NCBI RefSeq assembly: GCF_030552475.1
Contig: NZ_JAUPED010000003.1
Span: forward strand, 310,001 to 374,000
Length of the DNA stretch: 64,000 bases
Reading direction: 5' to 3'
DNA from: Mariniflexile sp. AS56
GTDB taxonomy: Bacteria > Bacteroidota > Bacteroidia > Flavobacteriales > Flavobacteriaceae
Below, in pieces: positions 56,365 to 64,000 of this stretch. The first letter of the stretch is position 1. Every line of letters starts with the position of its first letter. The notes below the pieces were generated by a model. That model ran no database searches, had not been told where the DNA came from, and saw only the letters and a program-made list of their open reading frames with translations. Position numbers and translations under genes: made by a program.

Positions 56365-57288
56365 ATGAAACAGAATCAATCTGAGTTACTGACTAAAACT
56401 CAATCGTTTTCAAGCTCTACAAAAAATGGAGTGACAAGATCTTTTAATCAAGGTGCTTTTAAAATTACCTTGATTTGTATGTGCTTATTGTTTAACTTAA
56501 ACAATGTTTGGGCGCAAGATGAAAAAACAGAATTATCTGAAGTTGAGAGAGCAACGGATGATGATTATAAAGCATTTACGGCTGGTGCGCATTTAAAGAA
56601 CATGCATACGTGGCACGGGTTTGTTGTGCATCCAGGTGCAGTGTTTGCTACCAATTTAGAATTTAACTCGAGAGATAAGAAATTTACTTTTGGTGTTTGG
56701 GGAGGTGCTAGTTTAACTAGTGTTGATGTTGTAAATAAAAATACGGGTGATTATGTAGGTGCTAACTATAAGGAGTTCTCTATTTATACAGTATATCGTT
56801 TCTCTGATAAGTTTTTTGCAGAAGCAGTTTCGCATAATAACTACACAGGTGTTGAAGAAAGAGGCGATAAATTACATTACTGGAGTTATGATAAAACACA
56901 AGGGTATAACTTTGTAGATTTAAACTTTGGCTATATGGTTACAGATAATACTTTGTTGTATTTGGCAACTATTTTAGCGGGTGGTTCTGGTGACTACGAA
57001 GTACAGAATGATGGATCTTTTAAAGATTCTTGGACACACTATTTAGAGATTAAAAGTAAAGTATGGGAGAAGGATGATTATAAATTATCACTTTTTGCAG
57101 GTGGTGCATGGTCATTTACTACCGATAAAACTTTTTATACAGAAGGTGCTGGGAATTTAATAAATGTTGGTGCATCTTTAAGTAAAAATGTTCATATAGG
57201 AAATTATAAAATGCCAGTAGAGGTAACCGCTATGTGGAATCCAGAAAAAGAAAAAACAGTATTACAACTAGACCTAACTATATTTTAA
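56365..57288 (+). CDS. Outer-membrane beta-barrel protein of the polyol operon
   Basis: A 307-residue protein. The leader is unusually long: about 37 polar residues before the hydrophobic stretch ITLICMCLLFNLNNVWAQ, with cleavage near residue 51. An ATG closer to that stretch is not in frame until later, so 56365 is kept. The mature part shows alternating barrel strands (FTFGVWGGASLTSVDVV, FSIYTVYRFSDKFFAEAV, VEVTAMWNPEKEKTVLQLDLTIF, ending in F). Inferred: an outer-membrane channel or sensor letting a small polyol reach the ABC importer. No family name recognised. The binding-protein gene follows after 37 bp. Confidence 0.7.
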   Translation: MKQNQSELLTKTQSFSSSTKNGVTRSFNQGAFKITLICMCLLFNLNNVWAQDEKTELSEVERATDDDYKAFTAGAHLKNMHTWHGFVVHPGAVFATNLEFNSRDKKFTFGVWGGASLTSVDVVNKNTGDYVGANYKEFSIYTVYRFSDKFFAEAVSHNNYTGVEERGDKLHYWSYDKTQGYNFVDLNFGYMVTDNTLLYLATILAGGSGDYEVQNDGSFKDSWTHYLEIKSKVWEKDDYKLSLFAGGAWSFTTDKTFYTEGAGNLINVGASLSKNVHIGNYKMPVEVTAMWNPEKEKTVLQLDLTIF

Positions 57289-57325
57289 ACAAAACTTAAT
57301 TTATTAATTTAAAATTAAACTAATT

Positions 57326-58390
57326 ATGAAGACTAAAACAACAAAATCAGTTTTAAAGCAATTTGTAAAACCTTTCATGGTGCTTGCTTTAATAATGGGC
57401 TTAACAAGCTGTGTAGATCAATCAAAATCAACACAAGCGAATGTTAACAGTTCTGAAGACACAAGTGAAAAAGTAGAAAGTGCCATGGATTTAACGGGCA
57501 TGAAAATAGGGTATTGTACACCTTCATTAAACGCTCCTTATTACCAAGCATTATTACAAAGTATTGAAGCATCTGTAGAAAAAAATGGTATGATTTTTAT
57601 GTCTGCTGATGGTCAAGATGATATCAACAAACAAATTGCAGCTGTTGAAGATTTAATTACTAAAGGTGTAGATGCTTTATTATTAAACCCTAAAGATCCA
57701 GACGCTTTAGTAGGTGTAACTAAAATGGCAGCGAAAGCGGGGATTCCTGTTTTTATTATCGATAGTTCTATTAATCCTTCTGCAGATTATGTAACAACGA
57801 TTCAATCAAACAATTTGGCAAATGGAGAGCTTGCAGGTGAGTGGTTAGCTAAAAAGTTTGGTTCTAAAAAAATGAACATCGCCTTATTAAGTGGTAATGC
57901 TGGAAACCCAGTAGGAAAAACACGTAAACAAGGGTTGTTACAAGGTATTACCGAAGAGCAATTAAGAACTTTAGGTTATATCGATTTAAATATTAAAACA
58001 CAAGCTTATACTGATTGGTCTTATGCAGGTGGTTTAAAAGCGATGGAAGATGCTTTGGTAGCACATCCAGATATTAATGTGGTAATTACAGAGTCTGATG
58101 TTTGTGTTTTAGGTGCTATTAAAGCTATTGCTCAAGCAGGGAAAACAGATGATATTTTAATAGTAGCTGGTGCAGATGGACAAAAAGAAGCTATTAAATA
58201 CATTATGGATACCGATTTTTATGGTTGTACAGCTATGAATAGTCCAGTGCAAATTGGAAAAAATGCAGTGGAATATGCCATTCAGTATTTTAACGGTAAA
58301 CGAGATTTTCCTAAAACAGCATTTACTGCGCCTTTATTAATTACTAAGGAAAATGCAGCGAAATACTACGATCCTAAAGCTTTATTTTAA
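57326..58390 (+). CDS. Ribose-type ABC importer substrate-binding lipoprotein
   Basis: A 354-residue lipoprotein (leader VLALIMGLTSC, Cys about 29), then a low-complexity linker and a periplasmic-binding-protein fold (KIGYCTPSLNAPYYQALLQSIEASV, GVDALLLNPKDPDALV, IPVFIIDSSIN, VAGADGQKEAIKYI). Known: RbsB-like proteins deliver sugars or polyols to the ATPase/permease. Given the mannitol-dehydrogenase-type gene and kinase downstream, mannitol or a related polyol is the likely cargo. Confidence 0.9.
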   Translation: MKTKTTKSVLKQFVKPFMVLALIMGLTSCVDQSKSTQANVNSSEDTSEKVESAMDLTGMKIGYCTPSLNAPYYQALLQSIEASVEKNGMIFMSADGQDDINKQIAAVEDLITKGVDALLLNPKDPDALVGVTKMAAKAGIPVFIIDSSINPSADYVTTIQSNNLANGELAGEWLAKKFGSKKMNIALLSGNAGNPVGKTRKQGLLQGITEEQLRTLGYIDLNIKTQAYTDWSYAGGLKAMEDALVAHPDINVVITESDVCVLGAIKAIAQAGKTDDILIVAGADGQKEAIKYIMDTDFYGCTAMNSPVQIGKNAVEYAIQYFNGKRDFPKTAFTAPLLITKENAAKYYDPKALF

Positions 58391-58409
58391 CCTCTAAAAC
58401 GATATTGAT

Positions 58410-59939
58410 ATGAATAATTCAGAAAGTGAATACCGGCTTGAAATGAATGGAATATCAAAAAGTTTTGGTATTGTATCAGTACTTCAAGATGTTAATTTAA
58501 AAGTAAAACATGGTGAAATACACGCTTTAATAGGCGAGAATGGCGCAGGGAAATCAACACTTATGAAAATTTTAAGTGGTGTGCATCAAAAAGATAATGG
58601 ACAAGTGTTTTTAAATGGGGAAGAAATTGCTCCAAAAAACACCCATGAAGGCCAATTATTAGGTATTAGTGTTGTGTACCAGGAATTATCATTAGTAAAT
58701 GATTTGTCTGTAGCTGAAAATATTTATTTGCACAAATTAGGTGCTAATAAATTTTGGATGAACTGGAAAAAAATAACAAAAGATGCGGGCGATTTAATTA
58801 AGTCCTTAGGTTTTGATATTAATCCAGCAGCTAGAGTTAGAGATTTAAGTATTGTTCAAAAGCAAGTGGTAGAAATTGCCAAAGCATTATCTGAAGATAC
58901 TAAAATTCTAGTTTTAGATGAGCCAACAACCGTTTTTGATCCTACAGATACTCAAAAGTTATTTGACAATTTATTAAGACTTAAAAAAGAAGGTGTCTCT
59001 ATAATTTATATTTCTCATCATTTAGAAGAAATATTTAAAATAGCCGATACGGTTACTGTTCTTAAAGATGGTGTTGACACTGGAAGTAAAGCTGTTTCTG
59101 AAACGGATACCGATGAAGTTATTAGGATGATGATTGGTAGAGAGTTGAAAGACTTGTACCCAGTAAGAAATGTAGAAATAAGTAAAGAGCCTATTTTCTC
59201 TGTTGAAAATTTAACGGCGAAAGATACATTAGTTAACAATGTATCCTTCTCAGTAAGGGCAGGAGAAGTGTTAGGTATTGCCGGATTAGGTGGTAGTGGA
59301 AGAACTGAAACTGCTAAATTAATTTTCGGGGCAGATAAAAAGAAATCGGGTACTGTAACCTTGGGTGGTGAAGAATTAAATATTACATGCCCAGCCAAAG
59401 CAGTAAAGCATTCTATTGGTTTTGTTTCAGAAGACAGAAAAGAGGAAGGTGTGTTTTTGCCACTGTCTATTGGTAGAAATATCAGTATTACCAATTTTAA
59501 GCCTATTTCAAACAAATTCGGATTTATTTTTTCGGAAAAAGAAAAAGCAAATGTTATTGGTTTAATTGATAAACTAAGCATTAAAACCCCGAGTGGTAAA
59601 GTGGTTGTAAAAAACTTAAGTGGTGGTAATCAACAAAAAGTGGCCTTGGCTAAATGGTTAAGTATTGATAGTAAGGTAATTATTATCGATGAGCCAACAC
59701 GAGGTGTTGATGTAGGAGCTAAAGTTGAAATTTATAACCTTATTAATGAAGTCGCTAAAAAGGGCGTTGGTGTTATTGTTATTTCATCGGACATGCCTGA
59801 GATTATGGGAATATCAGATCGTATTCTCGTGATGCATAAAGGAACCATTTTTGGGGAATTACCTAAAGAGGAGTTCTCTGAAGAAAATATCTTGAGATAT
59901 TCAATCGGAAAAAGTTTAAAATCATTAATGTTTCACTAA
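58410..59939 (+). CDS. Ribose-type ABC importer double ATPase
   Basis: A 509-residue RbsA/MglA-type protein with two ATPase domains. First: Walker A GENGAGKSTLMKIL, LSIVQKQVVEIAKAL, Walker B LVLDEPTT. Second: degenerate P-loop GLGGSGRTETAKL (usual in the family) but intact LSGGNQQKVALAKWL and IIIDEPTRGVDVGAK. The first domain has VFDPTD where a strict signature D-loop is expected. Known: powers import. 19 bp after the binding protein, 15 bp before the permease. Confidence 0.95.
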   Translation: MNNSESEYRLEMNGISKSFGIVSVLQDVNLKVKHGEIHALIGENGAGKSTLMKILSGVHQKDNGQVFLNGEEIAPKNTHEGQLLGISVVYQELSLVNDLSVAENIYLHKLGANKFWMNWKKITKDAGDLIKSLGFDINPAARVRDLSIVQKQVVEIAKALSEDTKILVLDEPTTVFDPTDTQKLFDNLLRLKKEGVSIIYISHHLEEIFKIADTVTVLKDGVDTGSKAVSETDTDEVIRMMIGRELKDLYPVRNVEISKEPIFSVENLTAKDTLVNNVSFSVRAGEVLGIAGLGGSGRTETAKLIFGADKKKSGTVTLGGEELNITCPAKAVKHSIGFVSEDRKEEGVFLPLSIGRNISITNFKPISNKFGFIFSEKEKANVIGLIDKLSIKTPSGKVVVKNLSGGNQQKVALAKWLSIDSKVIIIDEPTRGVDVGAKVEIYNLINEVAKKGVGVIVISSDMPEIMGISDRILVMHKGTIFGELPKEEFSEENILRYSIGKSLKSLMFH

Positions 59940-59954
59940 CTAAATTAAAAAATA

Positions 59955-60923
59955 ATGGCATTAACTATAAAAAGTCAATTAAGCAGTCCTGGGGGGATTC
60001 TTAAATTTTTAATAAAATACAATACAATTTTCATTTTTGTATTACTTGTAGTTTTTTCTGCAATGATCTCAGATGTGTTTTTCACATCCATAAATCTGTC
60101 TAACTTATTAAAGCAAGTTTCAGGTATTGGTATTATTAGTATTGGTATGCTAATAGTTATTTTAACGGGTGGTATCGATTTATCGGTCGGTTCTCTAGTC
60201 GCTTTATTAGCAGTTATATTCGCAATACTTATAAATATAGTGGTCTTGCCCGTGGCTATTTCACTTACCATTGTTATTGGTTTCCTATTAGGGAGTGTTT
60301 CAGGGTATTTGGTTGCTTATCAAAAAATGGCACCGTTTATTGCAACATTGGCGCTTATGACCATTGCAAGAGGATTAGGTTTCATTTATTCTAAAGGATC
60401 TCCAATTACATTTAAAACACCAGGAGGTGAATTTATGGCAGATTTTGCAAATAATTCATTTTTAGGTATTCCTAACATCGCAATCATATTCATCCTTATC
60501 GTAGTAATTGCTCAAGTATTACTTCATTATAATGTGTTTGGTAGGTTAATTATTGCGATCGGTAGTAATGAAGAAGCATCTCGCTTATCAGGTATTAAAG
60601 TTAATAAATATAAGTTTTTGGTATACGCTATATCTGGAGCCTTAGCTGCAACAGCGGCTATTATTGTAGCATCTAGAACAAATTTAGGGTCTCCTAATAT
60701 GGGAATGGCTTGGGAATTAGATGCTATTGCTGCAGTAGTTATTGGTGGAGCAAGTTTAAATGGCGGAAAAGGGTCTGCAATTAACACCCTAATGGGGGTT
60801 CTTATTCTAGGATTAATAGGAAATATATTAAACCTATTAAATGTGCCTTCTTACCCACAACAAGTAGTTAAGGGTGCTATTATTGTGTTTGCAGTTTTAT
60901 TACAACGATTTGAAGATAAATAA
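59955..60923 (+). CDS. Ribose-type ABC importer permease
   Basis: A 322-residue inner-membrane protein with about eight to ten helices. Family signatures: ILTGGIDLSVGSLVALLAV, GYLVAYQKMAPFIATLALMTIARGLGFIYSKGSPI, IAIGSNEEASRLSGIKVNKYK (ATPase contact), AAVVIGGASLNGGKGSAINTLMGVLILG. Known: RbsC-like. Its TAA overlaps the next ATG by one base (TAATG), so coupled translation is likely. Confidence 0.95.
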   Translation: MALTIKSQLSSPGGILKFLIKYNTIFIFVLLVVFSAMISDVFFTSINLSNLLKQVSGIGIISIGMLIVILTGGIDLSVGSLVALLAVIFAILINIVVLPVAISLTIVIGFLLGSVSGYLVAYQKMAPFIATLALMTIARGLGFIYSKGSPITFKTPGGEFMADFANNSFLGIPNIAIIFILIVVIAQVLLHYNVFGRLIIAIGSNEEASRLSGIKVNKYKFLVYAISGALAATAAIIVASRTNLGSPNMGMAWELDAIAAVVIGGASLNGGKGSAINTLMGVLILGLIGNILNLLNVPSYPQQVVKGAIIVFAVLLQRFEDK

Positions 60924-62419
60924 TGAAAATGATAATGGATTATTATAAATTAAATAGTGAAAACCTGTCGCAGTTAAACGGGGAGGTTTCAGTACCAAGG
61001 TACGATAGAACTAAAGTGAAAGCAGGTATTCTTCATATAGGAATAGGTGGTTTTCACAGAGCTCACGAAGCTTTTTATACAGATGAGTTGCTTAATAAAA
61101 ACTCAGATACTAATTGGGGAATTTGTGGAGTAGCGTTATTGAATTTCGACCAGAAAATTTTTCAGACTCTTAAAGATCAACATGGTTTGTATACTTTAAT
61201 AGTGAAAGAATTGGATGGAAGCTTAACAAAAACAGTAATTGGGTCGATAGTCGATTATTTATTTGCACCAGAAAACCCAACGGCAGTTATTGAAAGAATA
61301 GCAAATCCAGACATCAAAATAATTACTTTAACCATTACAGAAGGTGGCTATAATTATAATGAAGCAACCGGAGAGTTTGAAATAGATAATCCGGCAATTC
61401 AACAAGATTTAAAAAATCCAAATAGTCCTAAAACCGTATTTGGATATTTAACTCAAGGTTTGAAGTTGAGAAAAGAGAATAATGTTTCAGGATGTACTAT
61501 TCAATCGTGTGATAATATTCAGGGTAATGGACATGTTACAAAGAAAATGTTGCTTAGTTATGTGAAACATGCCGAGCCAGAATTGGTTTCTTGGATAGAG
61601 TCTCATGTATCCTTCCCAAATAGTATGGTTGATAGAATCACACCTGCTACGGTACCTGCGGATATAGAAGCATTAAAAGAAACATCTGGAATTGAAGATG
61701 CGTGGCCAGTTGTTTGCGAGCCGTTTAAACAATGGGTTATTGAAGATGACTTTATAGCGGGCAGACCAGCTTGGGAAGAAGTGGGTGCTCAATTTGTTGA
61801 AGATGTGGTGCCTTACGAAAAAATGAAACTAAGTTTACTAAATGCAGGTCACTCTGTATTAGGTATATTAGGAACATTAATTGGGTATTCAACCATAGAT
61901 GAAGTTGTAAATGATGAAGCTGTAAACCACTTTTTAGGTGCTTACATGGAGCATGAAGTCATCCCAACATTAGGAGAACTTAAGGGTGTAGACCTTAATG
62001 AATATAAGCAGTCGTTACTTGAAAGATTTGGAAACATTTATATAAAAGATCAAGTAGATCGTATCTGTTCAGAAAGTTCGGCTAAAATCCCGAAATTTAT
62101 TTTACCAACAGTTCAAGGTCAATTACAAGGTAATGGAGTTATAGAATTGGCCGCTTTTGTAATGGCAGCTTGGGCAATATATAGTTTAGGGGTTGATGAA
62201 AACGGAGCTAAAATTCAAGTAAGAGATGCTATGGAAGATGTGTTGCATGAAAAAGCAGTAGCCGCTAAAGCAAATCCGAAATTGTTTTTAGAAATAGAAT
62301 CTATATTCGGGAATTTATCGGAATCGGAACCGTTTGTAGCAGCGTACACAAAAGCTTATCAAGACATTAAGCAATTTGGAGTTAAAAAGTGTATTATTGA
62401 TTTGAATAGTAAATTTTAA
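60923..62419 (+). CDS. Mannitol dehydrogenase family enzyme (probable mannitol 2-dehydrogenase)
   Basis: A 498-residue cytoplasmic polyol dehydrogenase. Motifs: the NAD-binding GILHIGIGGFHRAHEAFY, FPNSMVDRITPATV, VVCEPFKQWVIEDDFIAGRPAWEEVGAQFVEDV, and MKLSLLNAGHS with the catalytic Lys-x4-Asn-x2-His. Known: this family includes mannitol 2-dehydrogenase (mannitol to fructose), fructuronate reductase and tagaturonate reductase. The ABC importer and fructokinase-like neighbour favour mannitol 2-dehydrogenase; arabitol and fructuronate are alternatives. Mannitol is abundant in brown algae, which suits a marine host. Confidence 0.88.
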   Translation: MKMIMDYYKLNSENLSQLNGEVSVPRYDRTKVKAGILHIGIGGFHRAHEAFYTDELLNKNSDTNWGICGVALLNFDQKIFQTLKDQHGLYTLIVKELDGSLTKTVIGSIVDYLFAPENPTAVIERIANPDIKIITLTITEGGYNYNEATGEFEIDNPAIQQDLKNPNSPKTVFGYLTQGLKLRKENNVSGCTIQSCDNIQGNGHVTKKMLLSYVKHAEPELVSWIESHVSFPNSMVDRITPATVPADIEALKETSGIEDAWPVVCEPFKQWVIEDDFIAGRPAWEEVGAQFVEDVVPYEKMKLSLLNAGHSVLGILGTLIGYSTIDEVVNDEAVNHFLGAYMEHEVIPTLGELKGVDLNEYKQSLLERFGNIYIKDQVDRICSESSAKIPKFILPTVQGQLQGNGVIELAAFVMAAWAIYSLGVDENGAKIQVRDAMEDVLHEKAVAAKANPKLFLEIESIFGNLSESEPFVAAYTKAYQDIKQFGVKKCIIDLNSKF

Positions 62420-62430
62420 AATAATTTATC

Positions 62431-63315
62431 ATGATAAAAATAACTTGTTTTGGAGAGGTTTTGTGGGATATGTTTCCTACGCATGAAAAAATTGGAGGCG
62501 CTCCTTTAAATGTAGCAACAAGATTGAAATCGTTTGGTAATGATGTTTCAATGATTAGCCGAATTGGTAAAGATGAAAAGGGCGATAAGATTATTGATTT
62601 TTTCAAAGCTAATAATGTCAATGTTGAAGGTATTCAAACCGATTCAAGCTATGAAACCGGACATGTTACGGTGATGCTTAATGATAAAGGTTCTGCTTCT
62701 TATGATATAAAATACCCAAGTGCTTGGGATAAGATTGAGTTATCAGAGACTGCAAAATCACTTGTAAAATCTTCAGATGCATTTATTTTCGGAAGTTTAG
62801 TAACTCGAGATGATGAATCTAGAAGTACATTATATGAGCTTTTACCTTTAGCGAAGTCTAGAATTTTCGATGTAAACTTAAGAGAACCCTATTACACCAA
62901 AGATATTCTAGTGTATTTAATGAATCAGGCCGATTTTATAAAGTTTAATGATGAAGAGATTTTTGAAATAGCTAAATATTTAGATTCAGATTCACAGTCT
63001 TTAGAGCAGAATATTCGTTTTATTTCTGAAGTAACAAATACCAAAACCATTTGTGTGACTAAAGGTAGGCATGGAGCCATTCTGTATTATAACGATACCT
63101 TTTATTATAACAGTGGTTACCAAATAGTAGTTAAAGATACGGTTGGTGCGGGCGATTCATTTTTAGCATCCTTAATTAATAAACTTTTAAAGGAAGATTC
63201 ACCTCAAGAAGCCATCGATTTTGCTTGTGCTGTTGGTGCTTTGGTAGCGAGTAAAGAAGGCGCAAACCCAGAAATAACGGAAGAAACTATCGCTTCCATG
63301 ATGGGGGAAAATTAA
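62431..63315 (+). CDS. PfkB-family sugar kinase (probable fructokinase)
   Basis: A 294-residue cytoplasmic kinase. Signatures: CFGEVLWDMFPTHEKIGGAPLNVATRL near the N-terminus (the GGAPxNVA pattern of fructokinases), IFDVNLREPYY, TICVTKGRHGAILYY and the catalytic DTVGAGDSFLASLINKL with the base Asp. Known: phosphorylates fructose or a related ketose. After the dehydrogenase it would give fructose 6-phosphate for glycolysis. Last gene of the operon; 11 bp after the dehydrogenase. Confidence 0.9.
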   Translation: MIKITCFGEVLWDMFPTHEKIGGAPLNVATRLKSFGNDVSMISRIGKDEKGDKIIDFFKANNVNVEGIQTDSSYETGHVTVMLNDKGSASYDIKYPSAWDKIELSETAKSLVKSSDAFIFGSLVTRDDESRSTLYELLPLAKSRIFDVNLREPYYTKDILVYLMNQADFIKFNDEEIFEIAKYLDSDSQSLEQNIRFISEVTNTKTICVTKGRHGAILYYNDTFYYNSGYQIVVKDTVGAGDSFLASLINKLLKEDSPQEAIDFACAVGALVASKEGANPEITEETIASMMGEN

Positions 63316-63370
63316 TAGATACTATATAAGTATAGAAAGTCTTATTTTTAGTTTAGTGACTATTATGTTA

Positions 63371-63407
63371 AAAGGTTTCACAATTTAATTGTGGAGCCTT
63401 TTTTTTA
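63371..63407 (+). terminator. Terminator after the sugar kinase gene
   Basis: A 15-bp stem with G-U pairs (AAAGGTTTCACAATT against AATTGTGGAGCCTTT) followed by a long T run. It ends the polyol operon and separates it from the convergent dehydrogenase gene. Confidence 0.78.
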
Positions 63408-63433
63408 TAATAAAATCTAAATAGTGTAAATGC

Positions 63434-64000
63434 TTATGCTAAACGCGTGTTCATTTCTTTAACACAATCTTTAATACTATGGCTTCTTAATAAGGTAAGA
63501 GACGCTTCATAACTATCCGTGAAAAGTTTGTTGGTGTTTAAATCTCCAAAAACAGATTCAATTTCTAAAAATTTAATAGGGTTTTGGTGCGATAGCGTAG
63601 CATTTCTAATAAGTGTACCACTTATGGTATCTGTAATTTTATAAGGTATTTTAAAATCGTCAATACCATCATTATATTTACACCACGCAGCAATTATAAA
63701 GGCCGATTTCGTTATTTGTTTGTGACTCTGTAATTGATCCTTTATAGTTGGTAGTATAAAAAGAGGGATTTTTGCTGAGCTTTCTTGACAAATACGCGAC
63801 AGTCTATCATTTATGTGTGGGTTTTGAAAACGAGATACAAGCATTTTTTTATAGTCATTTACGTTTGTAGGGCTCGATTCCTGAAGCGTTGGGAAAACTT
63901 CTTCATCCATAAATGATTTTAAGAACACTATAAAATCATCATCAATGGCTGCTTCATAAACCGTTTTATAACCACACATGGTTCCTAAAATGCCTAAAAT
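63434..64000 (-). CDS. Second mannitol dehydrogenase family gene, N-terminal part outside the window
   Basis: The frame is open to the right edge; only the C-terminal 188 residues are present, reading ILGILGTMCGYK at the edge, so the Met at 63979 is internal. It aligns by eye with residues about 312-498 of the enzyme at 60923-62419: both have RICxESSAKIPxFILPT and FLEIESxFGDL, but overall identity looks low. Known family: mannitol, fructuronate or tagaturonate dehydrogenases. A different substrate from its neighbour is likely. Confidence 0.88.
   Translation of the reverse strand: MLGILGTMCGYKTVYEAAIDDDFIVFLKSFMDEEVFPTLQESSPTNVNDYKKMLVSRFQNPHINDRLSRICQESSAKIPLFILPTIKDQLQSHKQITKSAFIIAAWCKYNDGIDDFKIPYKITDTISGTLIRNATLSHQNPIKFLEIESVFGDLNTNKLFTDSYEASLTLLRSHSIKDCVKEMNTRLA

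Noticed and set aside
58410-59939. Inactive ATPase because of the degenerate second P-loop
   Set aside because: A degenerate second Walker A is usual in RbsA/MglA-type double ATPases; the first site and both signature regions are present.

Overview
The window is AT-rich DNA from a member of the Bacteroidota, most likely a marine Flavobacteriaceae species. The evidence is the SusC/SusD pair, a hybrid two-component regulator (HTCS), lipoprotein enzymes, promoters of the TTG-N19..23-TAnnTTTG type, no Shine-Dalgarno sites, and tRNA genes without an encoded CCA. No relative was searched for, so the genus is open.

Positions 1-32932 form a polysaccharide/glycoconjugate utilization locus. A GH3 enzyme (cut by the left edge) converges on a minus-strand operon of a tandem DUF1080 lipoprotein, a Tat-exported Gfo/Idh/MocA oxidoreductase and a GH78-like enzyme. 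Divergent from that operon runs a long plus-strand operon: SusC, SusD, a GH115-like lipoprotein, a GH92-like enzyme, two GH29 fucosidases, a carbohydrate esterase fused to a PI-PLC-like phosphodiesterase, GH115 alpha-glucuronidase, a lipoprotein metallophosphoesterase, and the HTCS regulator. Next to it are a myo-inositol oxygenase (MIOX) and a sodium/solute symporter. The DUF1080, susC and MIOX promoters share one operator design: two TCCAT boxes 21 bp apart, the proximal box 56-58 nt from the start codon. This ties all three transcripts to the HTCS. My reading (inference) is that the locus takes apart an inositol- and glucuronate-containing glycoconjugate. Inositol and glucuronate would converge on glucuronate catabolism. 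UxuA and an SDR mannonate/fructuronate oxidoreductase (35213-37239), controlled by a divergent LacI-type regulator with two operators, supply downstream steps.

Positions 33004-35049 encode a metallo-beta-lactamase/YHYH/EF-hand fusion. Positions 38486-39153 hold two identical tRNA-Lys transcription units, duplicated with promoter and terminator. Positions 39154-55918 are mostly housekeeping: aroK, a phosphoribosyltransferase, an S4 protein, an FKBP lipoprotein, an outer-membrane barrel, tgt, a YjgP/YjgQ permease, an EamA transporter, accA, dnaB, a conserved flavobacterial protein, a lipoprotein, a YjbQ protein, an orphan ATP-grasp protein, and thrS-infC-rpmI-rplT, where infC appears to start at AUA.

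Positions 56365-63315 are an operon that fits mannitol or a similar polyol: an outer-membrane protein, a ribose-type ABC importer (binding lipoprotein, double ATPase, permease), a mannitol-dehydrogenase-family enzyme and a PfkB sugar kinase. Two TAAACGT-N7-ACGTTTA palindromes lie upstream, one just after the predicted promoter. A second mannitol-dehydrogenase-family gene runs off the right edge on the minus strand.
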